Shown here: piece by piece, positions 1 to 12,840 of the stretch
How positions within the stretch are numbered: the stretch's first letter is position 1
Layout: the number at the start of each line of letters is the position of its first letter
Assembly (NCBI GenBank): GCA_028023455.1
Contig: JAQFVV010012531.1
Coordinates: 1,612,001-1,676,000, forward strand
Direction of reading: 5' to 3'
Origin: Epiperipatus broadwayi
Lineage: Eukaryota; Onychophora; Udeonychophora; Euonychophora; Peripatidae
Length of the DNA: 64,000 nt
Translations under genes and position numbers: made by a program
The notes under the pieces: generated by a model
The model's database searches: none
The model's input: the letters and a program-made list of their open reading frames with translations, nothing else
Told to the model about the DNA's origin: nothing

Positions 1-1721
1 TAGTAAATGTTTAAGTCATAAAGTGATTTTTATTCTAATTTTGGAATTATTATAGATACCAACCAAATACAAAGTAATGTTTGTCTTTTTTTTAAAAAAA
101 AAAAAAAATAATAATACAAACACCAAGTAAGTTAAATATTTTACTATAAAATTATTCATAAATTTAAAGACATTTTGATATATTTTACATTAATGTTTCG
201 ACTATTTACATATTTTAACAAGAGGTTTAGATACATAAATAGATTAATTTTCATGTGTGTCAATATATGTTTGTGCATGCTTTAGTTATAGTGTAAATTT
301 GAGATTATTATAGAAATCTAAAATCACATGTATGTAAAAAGTAATATTGTTATTAAAGATATATTATTTGTAATAATCTTTTTGTTAAAGAAATGAATGT
401 ATTTTATTTTCTGATTTGTAATTTAATAAAAAGAAATTAAAAATCATTTTTATTTAAAAATATATAAATGAGATTTATTTTATATATTTTTTCTTTCAAA
501 AATTAAAAGGGATTTTGTTTGGAACACTGTGTAAGTGAAACAAGCACTCTATAAATGAAATGGGGTAAATTTTGAACTAGTCATTAGCTACTGTATCTAG
601 GTCAATGAGTTAAATGTTATGTCAATAAACAAATGATATAAAATTGCCTATGATTTAACTTAAGAGATACTTTTTACATACCATTTAGTTGGTATACTGC
701 ATTTTTTGCAGTAAAATAACATTTCAAAATGTAATGTATATTTAAAGAAAAATATTTAATGTAAATTGCACAATGGAAAACAAAGTTAAGGTTTGCTTCA
801 AAGGACAATTTTGTCTTTTGAGAGGTGTCTATTTTTTAATAACTAAGATATAGATTTATTTAACTGCATTTTAAATGTTATAAAATCCTTATATTTTATT
901 ATGTGAATTAACATACCAATATGCATCTATTTGTGTGCCAATAAATAATTTACCAATGATTATTACCAAATGAAGTATGGTTTGAATTATCAAAATATCA
1001 ATTTGATCATTTTGAAGAAGGATAAAATAAAGCTTGTTACTTGATGTGAACTAAAATATAAATATTGCTATAATGTACTATAGATGATTCATTTTAATAA
1101 ACTTTGAATATTTTAAAAGGAAACAAAACACTTGGAAATTATTATATCTTAGAAAATATTTTATGGATTTTCTTTGGAATTTTTTGGCATGAACTTACTG
1201 AAAAGTGTCTTAATGATAGTGGGACTCTTTGTGTATAAACATTGATTAATATCTTACCCTGTAACAGATTACATGCTTATATAATTATTTGTATTATTGT
1301 TGTTGTTGTAATTTAAAGTCATTTAATGTGTGCATGGGTGGACATATAAATATATAATTAACCAAAAGAAAATTTTAATAACTAACTCTAAATTTAAACA
1401 ATTATAGTAAATTTTTACTTAATGACTCATTTTCATTCAATTATAAATGCTTATTAAGTAAATTGAAATGAATTAGCATTTTTTTTGTGTGTATTTTATT
1501 TATATATTGTCTGTTGGAGACAACAAATAATAAATATTTTCTTTTCAGTCAAAAATATGCAATGTCTTAGTATCATATTATGGTCAAAACAAATAGAATA
1601 TTTTATTGTACATCGATTCAAACTATTATTAATTAATGTTTTCTTATTTATTTTCTAAATAAAATTATTGTCTATCATTAAACTTGGAGTCAATAGTTCT
1701 ATTTTATGTCATAGGTACATG

Positions 1722-1723
<2 letters not shown>

Positions 1724-1800
<77 letters not shown>
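1724..1800. repeat. (TAA)n microsatellite
   Basis: About 26 uninterrupted copies of an ATA/TAA triplet over 77 bases. The run is perfect, so it is probably young and length-variable between individuals. Confidence 0.97.
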
Positions 1801-3285
1801 TCACTGTCTTTATGAAATTACAAACATTTAAAATTTAATTAAAATAATATAGATTTTATTACTTTATTAGAATTCAGTAATTATTTAAGGTTAACCTAAT
1901 GTTTTCAAAGAGACATCAATTGGTATTATTCAAATCTATAGTAAAGATAGTCAATAAATTATTGATACAATTTTTATATATAATCATCAAGCTTAAACAA
2001 TTTTATTTATTTTTTAATATTATTGTAAATTTTAGTAATCAGATTATTTTATGAAGAAATCCCAATATAAATTATTACTTAATATATTCATTAAAAATTT
2101 TCAAATAAATTATTTTAAATTGTGTATTACAATTTGCCATTTAGTCAGGTTATCATATATCTAATGTATAAATATTTCTAATAGAGTTTAACTTTATTTC
2201 TATATAGATTTTATCTTACTTTGTTAATAGACCTTAAATAAAATTTTTGCATGAATGTATATTGTCACAAATTTGGCTTGAACAATTTGAGTAGCTCTTT
2301 TAACCCTCCAGCATTCTGACAGATTTCTTTGTTCTCACTAGATTTAAGATTTTAACTTACATTTTAATATTAAACCCTTATTATTTATCAGAATATAATA
2401 AATTTTAACTTATTTGATAGATATTTTTGATTAGAAATTAAATAAATTTTAAAAAATCACATTTGATTTTTAGAATTATTTTAAAAATTCGATTTTAATC
2501 AAAACAAAATACTGTCACATCATAAAATTTTAGGTGGAGCCAATTCAATTTACAAAATGAATGAAATATTCTTTGTTTGATATTTGTTTTAACACCTTGG
2601 TTGCATGAACTTGATAGTCACTAGCGGCAGCTGATTCATTGAAATTTTGTCTTTTTAAAATTATAGCAAAAGTATACACATGACATTTACAAAAATTGCA
2701 GAAGTCGCTGCTGTTTTATGTCCTCTTTAAAATGGCATATCTCATGTCAAAATTGCACAAAATTAGAATTTTTTATTATTTTTATTAATAGGTTTCATTT
2801 AATTTTTTTTATTTTCTGCTCAGTTTACCAGATTGCATGTTAAAGACAAAGATAGAATTTTCTTATCATGAAGATTCATTACAGAAATAAATTAAAAATA
2901 CTCTGATGATTCTAATTTCAAGGCCTTCATTCCAATGAAAACATAATCGCAAAATATCAATCATAAGTATTCAATTTTAATTTTTTAATTATTTGAATAG
3001 TATTTTACATTTTTTAAATTATTTGATAAATGGTATAATTTATTAATGTGTTTGCATTTATATTGATGTGTCTGTGTAGTATATAAATTATATAGTATAA
3101 TTGTATTCAAATATAACAAAAATGGCGCTTATGTACAATGTAATTTTGGGGCTGTGATCCAAGTTTGAGGCAACTGTATTTTATAGACATAATGATTTTC
3201 AAAAGGTTTAATAATTTATTAGTGTGTTTATATTTATATTAGTGTGTTTGTGTTTGCACTTGCATGTCTGTTTGTGTAACAAATA

Positions 3286-3306
3286 ATATATATATATATA
3301 TATATA
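3286..3306. repeat. (TA)n microsatellite
   Basis: About ten TA dinucleotides in a row. Many similar runs of 8-14 bases are scattered through the window and are not listed one by one. Confidence 0.9.
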
Positions 3307-4741
3307 AAATTAAGGTGCTATAGAGCAGTGCAATGTAAATTTTAAGACTGATTATCAGATGTACAGAAAGATTACAGTTGATAAAGCAATCACAAAATTT
3401 ACTGGACATAATACCACATGAAAATATAAACTTTTAAAACCAATAAAGAAAGGTTTCAAGTGGTGATAGCCACAATGATTATGTCTACCATATGGAATTG
3501 TATGCAAGCAAAGAATATAATCCTGATTTTTGCCTATGCCTTGGTACCCATTCTATGGAGTCAGTAGTTTTGCAAATCTTGCATCACTTTTTTCAAGTCT
3601 ATAACTAGCAAATGAGCTATATGCAAATAAATTCTATTTCTGTGGAACAATAAATATAACAAGATTGCATCACTCATGTGCATAAATAAGTGGTATACAC
3701 ATGAAATATAAATGAAGAGATAAAACTCATTTTATCATTGATGCAGATGACAGTAGCCTTCAATTTCTAGTTTTGAATAGACAAAAAGCCAATTGCTATG
3801 ATGACAAATGCATATCTACCTTCTGGAAATGATTTATTTTGTATCTTTTATTAGTATAAATCTATTTTTATAGATGCCTTGAGATTTGTTAACTTTTGGG
3901 GTACAAGATAAAAATGAAAAATTCTTATATGACTATTTTTGTAGTTTCTGAAGCTATGGATTATCTCAGGTAAGAAGTATTATATATAGTTTGAGTGAGA
4001 ATTTTGTGAAGAATACAAAGAAATTATCAAAGGTAAAATTTAAACTTAATGATAAATTAGAAATTATGAACAAACAATAAAGTAATAATTATTTTGGATG
4101 TTGAAATTTATTTTCTTTTCCTTATTTTTTTAATGGTAATCACTATTTGTCTTAGCCTTATTGTTTTCCATAGTTTTTCTAGTTTCTATCAAAGTAAAGC
4201 TTTTTGCTCTAACATTGTGAAAATTGGAGTTATTGTGAAAATTGTGTCTTACATCAGTTTTTTAAAAATTCAATGAGGCACCTAAGCCACAGATCAAGTT
4301 AAAAAGCAGAATGAATTTTTTTAATATCCACTAAATCTATCAATTTATGCTTTAAAAGTTTAAAAACTTTTTGTAATTTTAACGATATTCTAAATATTAT
4401 ATATAACAATCTACTGAGTGACATCATTTCTAGACAGCTGTATTTCTCACATCTGTAATCTCTATAGTAACAATATTTAGAAGAATATATATATATATTG
4501 CTGTCTAATAATTATTACACAATTACGATACAAAAATAATCATACATATTGCCAAAATGTCAAGTTTTTAGAACATTATAATTTTTTCTCAAAGTAATCT
4601 CACAAAGTTTGAAATCACAGAATACACAATGACTAGTCATCATTGTGTGTTTTCAGTTACTTTGAAATCCTAATTATTTAATTTTCATTGCATCTTTTAA
4701 ATTTTTTTGAAATTAAAATATTAGAAAATAAATATACATGA

Positions 4742-4801
4742 ATTTTAAAGCTATAAAAAAATGTTAGCAACATTTTAAAGCTATAAAAAAATGTTAGCAA
4801 C
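4742..4801. repeat. 30-bp perfect tandem duplication
   Basis: Two adjacent identical 30-bp units, the second starting at 4772, each containing an A7 run. This is a simple replication-slippage type duplication with no coding content. Confidence 0.95.
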
Positions 4802-6488
4802 ATTTCTCAGTAGTGGGTGAAAAATGCAAATTTAATTTCTAGATTTCTCAGACATGGCTATGAAGCCTCAAAAAAACATTGGTTAATTTCAGCTAGCATA
4901 TTTATATTGATACAGATTTTGTGTTTTATCTTTTATACTATTAAAATTTTAGCTTTACCCAATTCATGGGGTATATAAGAGTAATTCTATTTGTCCATTT
5001 TATAACATTACACATTTTGGAACCTAAAGTGTGGGCATGGAATATAGTCTCTTTCTTTTTTGTTCATTTTATTCCATTACAGATTTTGGCTTGCCCAAAC
5101 ATGGGTACTGCTACAGTACATACCCATTAAAATTATTTTAACACACACATATATGTATATTGAAACAGACACATTGTTTCATATATCCTGAAGTTACTCC
5201 CCTTCCCATTTTAAAATGGTTTGATTTACAAAAAAAGAAAAAGAAAGCTGATGCAGTTATAAAAACAAAATGTGTAAATTTGAGTTCTCTGGAAAAAAAA
5301 CCAAAAAAGAAGAAAAAAATCAATATTTAAAGTGTTCAATTAGAAATTAAATGAGACATTTAATTAACAAATTTTTATTGTTAAAAATCTGTGGTTTCAA
5401 AAGTTACTAATATATTTTTTTTATTAGAGCTGAATGTGTACAAATTACAATGTAGAAATGCTGTAATTAGTTCATTAAAAAAAGATAGCATCACTTTCTT
5501 GCCTTAGGCAAAGGAAGTCAACATTTTTTTGAAAAATATGTTGGTCAGCATGGGTAAGATAAAAAAGTTGATAAAAAAATTGCAGAAAGTTGGAGTATAT
5601 AAAGTGAGCAATTGATCAATTCAAGGAGTTGCAGTTGATTGATTGCAACAGTTGCTTTGCAGTAAATAGCAGATCAGTATTAGTCAGTCTACAGTGAAGA
5701 GTTTAAATAATCAGACCAACTAAGTTTGGAGCTGCCATGGCCATTAATCAAAGAAATGCAGCAATTAATAGGAGAAACCTGTAGTTACTGAAAAAAATAC
5801 AATATGAAGAGGCAAAATATCAACATGGAAAATACTAGAATGTTTGGCTAGAAAGAGTAACTCACTCTCTCTTCCCACACCATGAAGAAATCATAGATAT
5901 GAAAAAACATGCCTAAGTGACCACCAAAGAAAATATATACCATTCAGCTCTAAGACAAATAACTTTTTAATGTGAAGATTTAAAAGTGGTGAATCGCCAA
6001 CAGATATATTTAAAGGTAAGAAAATTCTAGATAACATTTGAAATATTTTAAGGTATTTATGAAAATGCTCTAAGAAAAGCATTTCAGAATGATAAAATGA
6101 AGCATACTTATTTAAAGTGATTAATTCAACAAAATGATAAAAGTTATGTACGAAAATTTCTTATAGAATAATATAATTGCCATTATTGTTATTAAAATTG
6201 TAAAAAAAAAAAGAGAGAAAAAAAAGTGTAAATTGAAATATATTGACCGAAAGGGTAAAATGCAATAATGAATTCACAGATTTTTTTTTTAAAAAAGTGA
6301 TAAAACTTATAACCTTCATCCAAAGTTAAGGTTTATAATAAAGTGTATAAGAAATATATGTCAAATTGTTAAAGTTCAACTTACTAAATGAAATGTAAAA
6401 ATTATAATGTAAGAATTTAATTTAAAATAGACATATCTCGATTTGTGTAAATGCATTATGTTTAACCAAGAAAAAGTTACTATTCTAT
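4802..6488. other. AT-rich non-coding DNA
   Basis: No recognisable gene. A slightly less AT-rich stretch at about 5580-5870 can be read in several short frames on the + strand, but none matches a family I can name with confidence. The remainder is A/T homopolymer-rich sequence. Confidence 0.55.
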
Positions 6489-6853
6489 ATACATGAATTA
6501 AATATGCATCTACATACAGGAATTAAAAATGTGTCTATAGACATGAAATTAATATGCATCTATATACAGGAATTAAATATGTGTCTATGTACACGAATTG
6601 AATATGCATCTACATACAGGAATTATATGAATTCAATACACATCTACGTACAGGAATTAAATATGTATCTATATACATGAATTGAACATGTGTCAATATA
6701 CAGGAATTAAATATCTGTCTATATACATGAATTGAACATGTGCCAACATACAGGAATTAAATATCTGTCTATATACATGAATTGAATATGTGTCTACATA
6801 TAGGAATTAAATATATATATATATATGAATTGAACATGTGTCTACATACATGG
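6489..6853. repeat. 25-bp minisatellite, about 14-15 copies
   Basis: A degenerate tandem array with a 25-bp period. Each unit has the form ATACAkGAATTrAAyATG followed by a variable TsTCTAC/TsTCTAT end. Two subtypes alternate (one with ACATGAATT, one with ACAGGAATT), giving a higher-order period of 50 bp. One unit near 6620 is disrupted by a short insertion, and a (TA)n run at about 6810 replaces part of another unit. Confidence 0.9.
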
Positions 6854-8099
6854 ATTAACTACATGAATATATTTGAATATAATTATTGGCTACTGAATTA
6901 TATAAAAAGAATTAATCCAAATATAATTCAAATTCATCCAAGAGTATATTGCAATAGGGAATATGTGCATATGAGAATATAAACTTGCAGAAGGAGAATT
7001 TAAATTTGGAAAAATGATAAGGTCGTATTGGTGAATAAATCCCTACTATGTGAATGCTGACAGAACAGAATTGTGGAATATAAGTGATGGATATTGTACG
7101 ATCATCAATGATGAAACCAAGCATCAGAGAAGTTACTGATGAAATGGACTAACTGATCTATTGAACCTGAACTGCAATGAACTATTAGGAGTGTCATTCA
7201 AATACTGTTATTTAAATAAATTGTGGTTATATAAAATAATATATCATCAGTTTCATTTCATGCCATCCATTTTCTAGTGTACTTGTTCACAGGAATCTCA
7301 TGTTTCCTGGGCTATGTCTAGCATAACTTGATCTGGGTGAATAAGGTTGTAGTAAGCTGAAATTCTAGTGGTGCTGTTTGGGAAACCAAATGTAAAATTC
7401 TAAATGTTTTCAATCTCTTTAATGCTACACTCTCTGATGAGCAGGAAATATTGTTATAGTGCAGGTAATATCTGCATTGAGTAACACCAATCATTCTTTC
7501 CTTCCTACAATATGCTCATCAGGAAATAAATAAATCATCAGAGGGATGGAAACCCCAGTCTGGTTACTTTTGTCACCCTAATCATGAAGCCTGATCTAGC
7601 TAGCTTTCCCATAGGCATAAAAAGCTAGAAGGAAAAAAGAAACAGTCAAAAGAAAATAAATGAAGTAATATGGAAGGTGAAGCAAATTATGATTCTGTAA
7701 GTTGTGAACAGTGCACAAAGTGTAAGGATGTGAAATTAAATGAATAAGGGGAAATTGAAAGAGCTAAATAAAATGAATGGTATATAAGAAGTAAAATAGG
7801 CATAATAGAGAAATTAGAATTAAATCATGGTGTAGAGAGGAAGAGAGGAAAGCTTACTAAAGTTAGATAAATAAAAGAAATCAACAAAATTGTCAAAGTC
7901 AAATATCACAACAAAGAAGTAAATCACAAGTTAATAAAATATAGATAATAACTAGAGCAAGGACAAAAATGGTGAATATGAAACCTGAGAAGAACCTTCC
8001 TAGCAAAGAACAAAAGCAAGAAGGAAGTGATTGTAAAGAAGATGATCAGCAATAAATGGAAAGAACCCAGAAAGTAGAGGATGCCCTCCATGTTAATCT
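6854..8099. other. Unassigned, possible 5' flank or LTR of the gypsy element
   Basis: Base composition becomes less AT-biased from about 7260 to 7620, where there are CCCCAGTCTGG-like and TCACCCTAATC-like stretches of the kind often seen in retrotransposon LTRs or leaders. I found no second copy downstream of 12840 that would prove an LTR pair. From 7620 the + strand is increasingly purine-rich. A gypsy leader is the best guess only because gag-like sequence follows. Confidence 0.3.
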
Positions 8100-8109
8100 A
8101 ACTACTAGA

Positions 8110-8530
8110 AATGTTTAAAGCTTAAAATTAAAAGTAAAACCAACAAAGGGAAGATGATAAGAAACAAAGAGAAGGGATAATAAAAAGAGAGACCAACAAA
8201 GGAAGATGATAAGAAAAAAGGAAAAAAGAAAAGAGAAGAGAATAATAAAAGAGAACAAAGGAAAAAAAAGAGAAAAACAAAGAGAAGAGGATAAAAAAAA
8301 GAGACCAACAAAGAGAAGATGATAAAAAAGAAAAAAAAAGAAGATAAAAAATGATAAAGCAAACAAAGTCAAAATAAAAGATGGATAAACAAATAATAGA
8401 AGCAAATCAAAGTCAAAATGAGAAGATGGAAAAATAGATTGAAGAAGCAAACCAAAAAATAGACAAACAAATCATAGAAGCAATTGAAATGCAAAATGAA
8501 AAAAATTAATCAAATAATAAGATTACTGAC
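8110..8530 (+). repeat. Purine-rich low-complexity tract, probably a degenerate gag coiled coil
   Basis: The + strand is almost entirely A and G with recurring AACCAACAAAG and GAAGATGATAAG words. In one + frame near 8380-8505 it reads as repeats of the type EANQ-Q-EKMEK, a heptad-like pattern. This fits the N-terminal coiled coil that precedes the capsid domain in many gypsy gag proteins. The very hydrophobic frames on the opposite strand are shadows of this purine bias. Confidence 0.5.
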
Positions 8531-8550
8531 CAAATATTGAAAGTTGAAGA

Positions 8551-8631
8551 AGAGTTCATGGAAGAAGTCAAACGGTCTGAATGAACAAGAGGAGTTCATG
8601 GAAGAAGTCAAATGGTCTGAATGAACAAGAG
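8551..8631 (+). repeat. 40-bp near-perfect tandem duplication
   Basis: Two adjacent 40-bp units (the GAGTTCATGGAAG word starts at 8552 and again at 8592) with one or two differences. It lies at the junction between the purine-rich tract and the gag-like segment. Because 40 is not a multiple of three, the duplication itself shifts the frame. Confidence 0.92.
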
Positions 8632-8848
8632 GACAGGGTGGCTCAAGGCATGGATATGAAGATAGAAAGAATCCGGGAATCCATGCAGGAGCAAGTGGGT
8701 AGCTTGACAACCCACGTAAAAGAACTGCAAATAAAAAGTGTTTGTACACTGCCAGGGCAACATATGCCTGACAAGGGGCAAGCAAATTAAGGGACAGAAA
8801 CAGTTTCAAAACAAAATTTAGAAGAAAACCCATAAAATTATTCAAGAA

Positions 8849-9300
8849 GTGCAAATAACCAATTACATTCCAGGGATTATAAATCACTTTCTTAAAATAT
8901 GGAAATTTGCAGGGGGCTCTGATGAAGGACCTATTGGGTACCTGAAAAGCTTAGAGTGGTACTTCAGCATTAATGCCATGAGCAAAGGTGAAACTGGCAA
9001 TAGCTTGCAGTCATTTACAGGGTGCAGCTCAAGAATGGTGGGAGTTGCTATTTAGTTGGCTCAACAATTTCAATGATTTTAAAAAGGCACTCATAAACTG
9101 CTATTGGAGTGACAATTGTCAAGAGCACATCAAATATAAGGTGCTGCAGGAAAAATGCCTGCCTGGTGAACCCTATACCCCCTTCCAAAAACAAATGGCC
9201 AAGTTAAGGGCCCTGACAGCAGATCCACTAATGGATCTCCAAATAATTCAGATGATACTGACAGTTTTCTCAACTATATTGAGAGGATGCTGATTAGGAC
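8849..9300 (+). pseudogene. Ty3/gypsy gag fragment (retrotransposon capsid domain)
   Basis: The capsid-type signature can be read across two + frames. The first gives FAGGSDEGPIGYLKSLEW, and after a frameshift near 8990 the second gives LQGAAQEWWELLFSWL and, further on, FKKALINCYWSD. This is the pattern of the retrotransposon gag family: a tryptophan-rich helix after a GAAxxW motif, then a conserved 'F...L...Y' block. The product would assemble the virus-like particle in the cytoplasm. Translation ends with a stop near 9290 and later gag sequence is scrambled. I see no zinc knuckle. At least one frameshift makes this a pseudogene. Confidence 0.7.
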
Positions 9301-9871
9301 AGATCATTGAATCATTGAGCCGGTTGCCAAGCTGTTGACAGCATATGACAATTGCAGTACCTCAGCCACAAACAAAGAAGGGTCCAAGCTGCCAAGTAAA
9401 GCCCCATATAGGAGATATGATGGACCAAGAATAAGTACCTTGGGTATAAAAGAAAGATACCTCCATGATGCTACAGTAACCATGATATAAGACCATGGTA
9501 TCATAACAGAAGAAATGAAGTACCACCATGGAAGAGGAGAAATTCAATAGGCAGCATACCTTGTCCATACCAGACTCAAATAGTTGAAAGGTCTAATAGC
9601 AACACTGATGTCCAGAGAAATGGAGGGAGAGAGGCAAGCCACAATAATGATGTCTGTCCTGATAAATGCCCAAAAATGGGACAAGAGTCTACATTATAAA
9701 GTGCTAAACAGGGAAGGGTCCCAATAAATGATTTCTCACCTAGGAGTTCCTAGAAATTAGCCAAGAAATCAAAAGAAAACAAATATAACATGACTAATGG
9801 TTAATGTGATTTGTGACTGGGAATAGAAGGTACCCCAATATAATGTAGAACAATGTCCCAAAATTAAGATA

Positions 9872-10150
9872 ATGCTAGAGGTCATTCTCAAAACTTTGTT
9901 GGATTCAGGGAATTGGGTTTCAGTGAGCTCTCAAAAAATCTATGGCCAAATAAAATTGTTAAACCCTGATATCAAAACCCTATCCATCAAGGCAATTCAA
10001 CTCACATTAGGTAATAACAAGAAAGGTCAGGTGGAATCCAAACAAATATGGATTCAAATGTGGATGGGAAAAACCCATCTCAATGATGCCTTTTTAATAA
10101 TGAAGGGGGTAATACATGAAGCTCTAGTAGGAGCAGATGTGATGCACTGA
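9872..10150 (+). pseudogene. Ty3/gypsy aspartic protease fragment
   Basis: A 92-residue + frame contains LKTLLDSGNWVSVSS at residues 6-20, corresponding to the retropepsin active site 'D(T/S)G-A'. DSG is retained at residues 11-13, and the usual Ala/Ser after it has become Asn. A downstream ALVGADVMH block near residue 84 matches the conserved 'iiGxD' second motif of retropepsins, with Gly-Ala-Asp preserved. In an active element this enzyme would cleave the gag-pol polyprotein as a dimer. It sits between gag and RT as expected, but is separated from both by stops. Confidence 0.75.
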
Positions 10151-10439
10151 ATTCAGTGGCCATTGGACTTCAAGAAGTTTCAAGTCAGGTGCAGAGGTGT
10201 AGTCATAACCTTTACCCTTGAAGAAACATCATTCAATGGGAATCAGATGTGTCCAGAAGAGCCTGCCATGGCAAGTAATTGAATTGAAGATTCAAGAGTC
10301 TACATTAATAAAGGAAAGGCAGAAGCAGATAGAGTGACTGCTTGAAGAATAACAAGAAATTTTCTCAGAAGTTACAGGGATTATTCATGAGTATGAACAT
10401 TGGATAAAGGTGACATGAGCAATCATATGAGACCTGGTC

Positions 10440-11045
10440 ATATCCCATGCACCATCAATATAAACTAAAAGTGGAAAAGCAATTGTTGGAAATGATGGGG
10501 CTGGGAATCATTTCTAAGTGTTCGTTTCCTTTTAATAGTCCACTGGCAATTGTGAAAAAGAAAGATAGTATTGTCCATTTAGGCTTGAATGCCTATCAAC
10601 TGAATAGAATAATGGTGCCAGATTGTAATGTACCACCTCCAATTTATGAGCTACTAATTTTGAGAGAAGAATATTTTACCACCCTTGATCTTACCGCAAG
10701 CTACTGGCAAATCAAGTTGAATCCTAAAGATAGAATATATACTGCATTCCGGTATAAAGGATATTCATATCAATTTAACAGGATACCCTTTGGGTTGAAG
10801 AACAGTGCTTCTGACTTGCTGAAGTATATAGACAAAGTTTAGTGAGATGAAATGTAATAAAATTGTAGCAATGTATGTTGGCAATGTGATCATCACATTG
10901 AAGAATTTAGAAGAACATATCCAACATTTAGGACTTTTTTTTAAAAGAATGTAAGGAAAAGGAATAAAAATTAACATTAAAAAAGTACCATGGTGGCTGA
11001 GGGAGTAAAATTTTTGGGCCACATCATTAACAATAGCATTAGGCT
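10440..11045 (+). pseudogene. Ty3/gypsy reverse transcriptase fragment
   Basis: A 131-residue + frame from 10447 carries the RT finger and palm blocks: PLAIVKKKDS (residues 42-51, equivalent to 'PvvvVkKKdG'), a degenerate 'cvDyR.LN' block, motif A as LDLTASYWQIKL (residues 80-91, first catalytic Asp intact), and FNRIPFGLKNS, equivalent to motif B. After a stop at 10842 the next block, in another frame at 10873-10884, reads YVGN where active enzymes have YxDD. The two catalytic aspartates of motif C are therefore gone. FLGHIIN-like sequence follows near 11020. The enzyme would copy RNA to cDNA in the particle; this copy cannot. Confidence 0.85.
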
Positions 11046-11149
11046 ATAGTTTATGAAAAGATACAAGCCATTCAAGAGGTCCTAAAGCCCAAGACAAATA
11101 AGCAAATTAGATCCTTCCTCAAGCTTTGCAATTTTTATGTTCTATAATG

Positions 11150-11650
11150 ATTTTGCTCTTGATATGGAACTCCTTCTTCAATTAATAAAGAAGTATGCAC
11201 CACAGAAATGAACCAGTGAACAAGAAGAGAATTTTGAAACCATCAAGAAGAAATATCTGGAGCAAGTAATGTTAATTTACCCAGACTTTAACCAGCCATT
11301 CTATCTTTAAACTGATAGCAGTGGCTATGGTCTGGGAGCTACTTTGAACCAGGTTCATGGAGATAGTCAACAAAGAATATTTTATCAGCCAGTTATAAAA
11401 AGGTCCAGAATTGAATTATATTGTGATGGAGAATGTGACTCTGGCAGTTATATGGGCCTTCCAGAAGTTCCACCAATTTCTCCTTGGGTCACAGGTTGTT
11501 ATCACAGACCACAAAAGTTCAGAATTCCTGAACCACAGCTACTTAAAAATAGCTGCTTGATAAGGTGGAGTCTGTTGTTTCAGGAATTTGATTATACAGT
11601 CAATACTGTAAAAGGTCAGACAATGTAGTTGCAAATGCATTAAGCTAGAA
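11150..11650 (+). pseudogene. Ty3/gypsy RNase H fragment
   Basis: Just after a stop near 11310 the + strand reads TDSSGYGLGATLNQ, the start of the gypsy RNase H domain ('tDAS..glGavL'), with the first catalytic Asp present. The 3' half of the domain appears as LIRWSLLFQEFDYTVNTV-KG (about 11555-11625), equivalent to the conserved 'RW.l.LqeydfeI.y..Gk' block. Internal sequence is frame-shifted. The domain would remove template RNA during reverse transcription. Its position after RT and before integrase is standard. Confidence 0.75.
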
Positions 11651-11899
11651 CTTTATTAAGTTGGAACAACAACATTTACATGCAGATAATGTGTGCATCA
11701 CAGCAATAGGTGTACTCAGTAAAGAAGATATTGAAACCAATCTACATCTGTTGGGAAGATATCTACTGTAGGCAAGTGTTAAAAAATTATTATGGAAAAG
11801 GAAATAAACCTGGGTCAGAAACCCAAGGGAAGAACAGTGTAAACATTATGCAATTAGAAAAAGGGTTTGCAATACTGTGTCAATACCTCCACTACCCAA

Positions 11900-12840
11900 T
11901 GGAGAATTATGATGTCCTTAAATATGTGCAATCCAATTATTATGTACACCCATAGACTATACAGACATTATGGAGTTGAGAAGACTCACCATGTGTTATG
12001 GAATTAGTTCTATTGGCCAAAGCAATGGAGTGTTGGTAATAAAGGGGTGTGAAATTTTGCCAAAGAACCAAGCCACTGAATAAATTGTATACAAGGTCCT
12101 TGAACCCAATTCTTGCAAGGGAGACTAATGAAATTCTAGCAGTGGATTACTATGGTCCCTTGCATCATTGGGTATGACATATTTACCAAATGGGTGGTTG
12201 CATATCCCATACCTCAGGTTAATGCCTGGAACACTATCAAAGTGCTAAAAAACTGACATTTTAGTAAAGTTGGAAAACCACAAATAATCTCTGATCATCG
12301 GATCCTGTTTGTCTCATCAGAATGAAAGAAATGGATCAGCAGAGAGAATATTAAGTATGTATTGATGTGATTCATAACCTTCAATACAACCCATGTGAAC
12401 ACATAATGTGGAAGCTGGGGTAGTTATTCAGGGTATACTTGAATGCAAATCATTGCAGATGGGTTGACCAGGTTCAACAGGTGGTCAACTACATTAACTG
12501 AATGATGAATCTGTCAACATGTTTGCCTCTGCACAACTTCATTATGGGAAATCTATACCCATCCTTTACCGAACAAAAATTCCAATAATATCAGATATTG
12601 ATAAGAAGAAGGACCAGGAAAAGGCTATCCAGTGGTTAAAAAGAGTAGTGAGGTATAGAAGAACAAATATGTGAGCTCCTCTCACACATTTCAAGTCAGG
12701 AACTGAGTGATGGTTTGTGAATGTCCAGTAAGCCACCCTGAACAAAATATATGTAAGAAGTTTCAGAGATTTATGAAGGCCCATATACAATAGTGAAACA
12801 ATATTTTAATTGATTTGGGCATCTCCTAACATTAAACATC
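11900..12840 (+). pseudogene. Ty3/gypsy integrase remnant
   Basis: Heavily decayed, recognisable only as short blocks spread over three + frames: a zinc-binding type 'HR-YRHYG-EKTHH' block near 11955-11990, an 'AVDYYGPL' block near 12140-12165 (first catalytic Asp region), a 'KPQIISDH' block near 12275-12300 (second catalytic Asp region), and EGPYTIVKQYF near 12770-12805 (C-terminal beta-barrel). No frame longer than about 80 residues survives. In an active element this protein would insert the cDNA into the host chromosome. Confidence 0.6.

Larger units (their letters stand above)
1..4741. other. AT-rich non-coding DNA
   Basis: No open reading frame with recognisable protein similarity on either strand. 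The short frames present are low-complexity, hydrophobic or lysine- and asparagine-rich, as expected from random AT-rich sequence. It contains a long (TAA)n tract, a short (TA)n tract and nothing else I can assign. It could be intronic or intergenic; no splice or promoter signal can be supported. Confidence 0.6.
8100..12840 (+). mobile_element. Decayed Ty3/gypsy LTR retrotransposon
   Basis: Five recognisable retroelement segments lie in the canonical Ty3/gypsy order on one strand: a gag-like segment, an aspartic protease, reverse transcriptase, RNase H and an integrase remnant ending in an EGPYTIV-like C-terminal motif near 12770. Integrase after RNase H places it in Ty3/gypsy rather than Ty1/copia. 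All segments are split by stops and frameshifts. The catalytic Asp pair of RT has been lost, so the element is dead. I could not define either LTR, so both boundaries are approximate. Confidence 0.85.

Noticed and set aside
7425-7535. CTGATGAGCAGGAAATA at 7427 and TCATCAG at 7532, resembling hammerhead cores
   Set aside because: No GAAAC with a GUC or similar cleavage triplet at the right spacing, and no complementary stem I strands.
8105-8450. Long hydrophobic open frames on the - strand (many Phe and Leu), resembling membrane proteins
   Set aside because: They are the complement of a purine-rich low-complexity tract. The repeated F/L words follow from the base bias, and a decayed gag coiled coil on the + strand explains the region better.
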